A DNA stretch of 6,615 bases, taken from contig WAQM01000230.1 in the NCBI GenBank assembly GCA_015520245.1, positions 1 through 6,615 of the forward strand, read 5' to 3'. The translations under genes were made by a program, and so were the position numbers. Under the pieces are notes generated by a model, which was not told the DNA's origin, did not search any database, and was given only the letters and a program-made list of their open reading frames with translations. The stretch comes from Pyrodictiaceae archaeon. GTDB taxonomy: Archaea; Thermoproteota; Thermoprotei_A; Sulfolobales; Pyrodictiaceae. Within the stretch, counting starts at the first letter, position 1; each line of letters opens with the position of its first letter. Below, piece after piece: positions 5,000 through 6,615 of the stretch.

Positions 5000-6222
5000 G
5001 GCTGCGCTGCGTCCACTGCGGCCTCGAGCTGCCGGGCTCGCTCCGCGCCTCGAGGTGCCCCCGCTGCCGTGGCGTCCTCGACGTGGTCTACGAGGAGGCC
5101 CCAGGTAGGATCCTGGCGCCCGCGGGGTCGAGGCCTCGCTGCGCCGGCGTGTGGAGGTTCGAGGAGGCCCTGCCCCCGATCCCGCGCCGCCACCGCGTGA
5201 CCCTCTGCGAGGGCTCCACCCCGCTCGTCAGGCTCGAGAGGCTGGGGCGCGAGCTCGGGGTCCCCCGGCTCTACGCCAAGCTGGAGGGGCTCAACCCCAC
5301 GGGGAGCTTCAAGGACAGGGGCATGGCGGTGGGGGTCTCCGCGGCCAGGGCCGCCGGGGCCAGCGCGGTGGTCGTCGCCAGCACGGGCAACACGGCCGCG
5401 AGCGCCTCGGCCTACGCCAGGAGGGCCGGGATGACGCCCATCGTTGTCGTGCCCGCGGGGGGCGTGGCCGCCGGCAAGCTGGCGCAGGCGCTGGGCTACG
5501 GCGCTACGGTGGTGGAGGTGGAGGGGGTCTTCGACGACGCGCTCGAGGCGGTGCTGGAGGTGGTCGAGGAGGAGGCCTCCCTCTACCCCCTGAACAGCTT
5601 CAACCCCTGGAGGCTCGAGGGCCAGAAGACGATAGCGTACGAGGTCGTCGAGGAGCTGGGCGACGCCCCCGACTGGGTCGTGGTGCCCGTGGGGAACGCG
5701 GGGAACATCGCCGCGATCTGGAAGGGGTTCAGGGAGCTGCTGGACTCCGGAGAGGCGTCCCGGGCCCCCAGGATGGCCGGGGTCCAGGCCGAGGGCGCGG
5801 CCCCCCTGGCCTCGGCCTGGAGGCTCGGGCTGCGCAGGCCGCTCTGGGTGAGGAGGCCCAGCACGCTGGCCTCCGCCATAAGGATCGGGAGGCCGGTCAA
5901 CTGGCTGAAGGCGTGGAGGGCCGTGGAGGAGTCCTCGGGCACCTTCACCTCGGTCCCCGACGACGAGATAGTCGACGCCATGAGGGCGCTGGCCAGGCTC
6001 GAGGGGCTGCTGGTGGAGCCCGCCTCGGCGGCAGCGGTGGCGGGGCTCCGGAGGCTCGCCGAGGAGGGCCTCGTAGGCCCCGACGACACGGTCGTGGTTG
6101 TGCTCACTGGCCACGGGCTCAAGGACCCGGACGCGGCCGCGTCCCTGGGCGCCCCGAGGCTGAGGGCCGGCGGCGTGGAGGAGGCTAAGAGGCTGCTGCG
6201 CGGGCTCGCGAGGCGGGCCTAG
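4996..6222 (+). CDS. thrC: Threonine synthase
   Basis: A 408-residue PLP enzyme of fold type II that converts O-phospho-L-homoserine to L-threonine, the last step of threonine synthesis. An N-terminal zinc-ribbon-like knuckle (C5-x2-C8 and C21-x2-C24) is followed by EGSTPL (72-77), the PLP lysine K106 in TGSFKDRG, STGNTA (129-134), PLNSFNPWRLEGQKT (198-212), the phosphate-binding loop PVGNAGN (231-237), EPASAA (341-346) and LTGHGLKDP (370-378). The SFNPWR and GHGLKDP stretches favour threonine synthase over threonine dehydratase or cysteine synthase. The open frame reaches back to 4894, but the extra residues are Arg/Pro/Gly-rich and lie across the promoter, so GTG 4996, directly before the first cysteine pair, is used. 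The EamA transporter starts immediately after. All catalytic residues appear intact. Confidence 0.95.
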   Translation: MRLRCVHCGLELPGSLRASRCPRCRGVLDVVYEEAPGRILAPAGSRPRCAGVWRFEEALPPIPRRHRVTLCEGSTPLVRLERLGRELGVPRLYAKLEGLNPTGSFKDRGMAVGVSAARAAGASAVVVASTGNTAASASAYARRAGMTPIVVVPAGGVAAGKLAQALGYGATVVEVEGVFDDALEAVLEVVEEEASLYPLNSFNPWRLEGQKTIAYEVVEELGDAPDWVVVPVGNAGNIAAIWKGFRELLDSGEASRAPRMAGVQAEGAAPLASAWRLGLRRPLWVRRPSTLASAIRIGRPVNWLKAWRAVEESSGTFTSVPDDEIVDAMRALARLEGLLVEPASAAAVAGLRRLAEEGLVGPDDTVVVVLTGHGLKDPDAAASLGAPRLRAGGVEEAKRLLRGLARRA

Positions 6223-6226
6223 GTGA
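6221..6226 (+). promoter_or_regulatory. Shine-Dalgarno for the EamA gene, overlapping the thrC stop
   Basis: AGGTGA at 6221-6226 is a strong match to the archaeal anti-Shine-Dalgarno and lies five bases before GTG 6232. It starts inside the thrC stop codon (TAG 6220-6222) and contains the alternative GTG at 6223, which would have to be read without it. This decides the start of the transporter in favour of 6232 and suggests translational coupling with thrC. Confidence 0.6.
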
Positions 6227-6231
6227 AGGCA

Positions 6232-6615
6232 GTGCGCCCGCCCCCCTGGCTCGCCCTCGCGGTCGCTGTGGTCGCCGTCTCCTGGGCCTCCGTGCTGGCC
6301 AGGCTGGCATCGGTTCACGGGGTGGTCGCGGCCTGGTGGAGGCTCCTCGTGGGCACGGCGGTGACGGCGGCGCTGCACGCCGCCTCGCGGGGCGGCGGCC
6401 GCGGCTGGCTACTGCCCGCCTGCGCCGGCGTCGCCCTCAGCCTCCACTTCGCGTTCTGGCTCGAGAGCCTCAACCACGCCAGCGTGGCGGTGTCGACGGC
6501 CGTGGTCTCGACGTACCCCGTGTACACGGTCCTCGCCGAGGCGGCGCTCGGGAGGCCTGTGGGGGCCAGGCGGGCCGCGGGCGCGGCGATGGCGGTCGCG
6601 GCCCGCCTGGCCCCC
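6232..6615 (+). CDS. EamA/DMT-family transporter, N-terminal part (3' truncated)
   Basis: The first 128 residues of a drug/metabolite transporter superfamily protein with EamA domains; full members have about ten transmembrane helices in two repeats and carry amino acids, nucleotide sugars or other metabolites. Visible are helix 1 with VSWASVLARLA (family pattern W-x-S-x-x-x-R), helix 2 with the conserved AAWWRLLVGT, helix 3 with SLHFAFWLESL, helix 4 with SVAVSTAVVSTYPVYTVL and the following loop to helix 5. All match the first EamA repeat. GTG 6232 is chosen because AGGTGA lies five bases before it; GTG 6223 adds three residues. It directly follows thrC and is probably in the same transcript. 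The substrate is unknown; a link with threonine or related metabolites rests only on position. The open frame continues past the window end. Confidence 0.88.
   Translation, partial: MRPPPWLALAVAVVAVSWASVLARLASVHGVVAAWWRLLVGTAVTAALHAASRGGGRGWLLPACAGVALSLHFAFWLESLNHASVAVSTAVVSTYPVYTVLAEAALGRPVGARRAAGAAMAVAARLAP

Noticed and set aside
4936..6378. A 480-codon open frame on the - strand opposite thrC
   Set aside because: Antisense to a fully motif-supported threonine synthase; the translation is His/Arg/Gly/Pro-rich without family features.

Overview
The window looks like a piece of a hyperthermophilic archaeal chromosome, most likely Thermoproteota (Thermoprotei/Desulfurococcales-like). The reasons are: an archaeal DRG-type GTPase with a TGS domain, a PaREP1-family protein, an archaeal-style 2H RNA phosphodiesterase, heavy AGG and ATA codon use despite a very GC-rich sequence (about 70% by eye), short AT islands shaped like archaeal TATA boxes, and start codons that are all GTG or TTG. 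The genus cannot be fixed from the sequence. Most genes are ordinary chromosomal ones. No mobile element, CRISPR array, tRNA or rRNA was seen.

Layout. (1) 1-123, + strand: C-terminal end of a membrane-like protein, overlapping tail to tail with the next gene. (2) 34-1429, - strand: a two-gene unit, a YbjQ/UPF0145 protein followed after 13 bases by a DHH/DHHA1 phosphoesterase-family protein. (3) 1528-2820, + strand: thpR (RNA 2',3'-cyclic phosphodiesterase), an unrecognised 84-residue protein, and a PaREP1-family protein overlapping it by 32 bases. (4) 2825-4006, - strand: an OBG/DRG-like GTPase with a TGS domain, convergent with the previous block across 4 bases. (5) 4136-4860, + strand: a 34-residue single-span membrane peptide, then a hemerythrin-like protein with its own promoter. 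(6) 4967-6615, + strand: a possible 10-codon leader ORF overlapping the start of threonine synthase, thrC, then an EamA/DMT transporter cut by the window end.

How the genes may work together. thrC and the EamA transporter are directly adjacent, with the transporter's Shine-Dalgarno overlapping the thrC stop, so they are probably co-transcribed and perhaps coupled; export or exchange of an amino acid or metabolite is only an inference. The thpR / small protein / PaREP1 block is the most suggestive set. PaREP1 proteins are often grouped with HEPN-like folds, and HEPN RNases leave 2',3'-cyclic phosphates, which is the chemistry ThpR acts on. That link is hypothetical. Three + strand promoters share a CGGyTTwT-like AT core 38-66 bases before the start codon. 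The most useful items for a reader are the small membrane ORF at 4136, the leader ORF at 4967, the symmetric AT island at 4074, and the start-site corrections for YbjQ, ThpR, ThrC and EamA.
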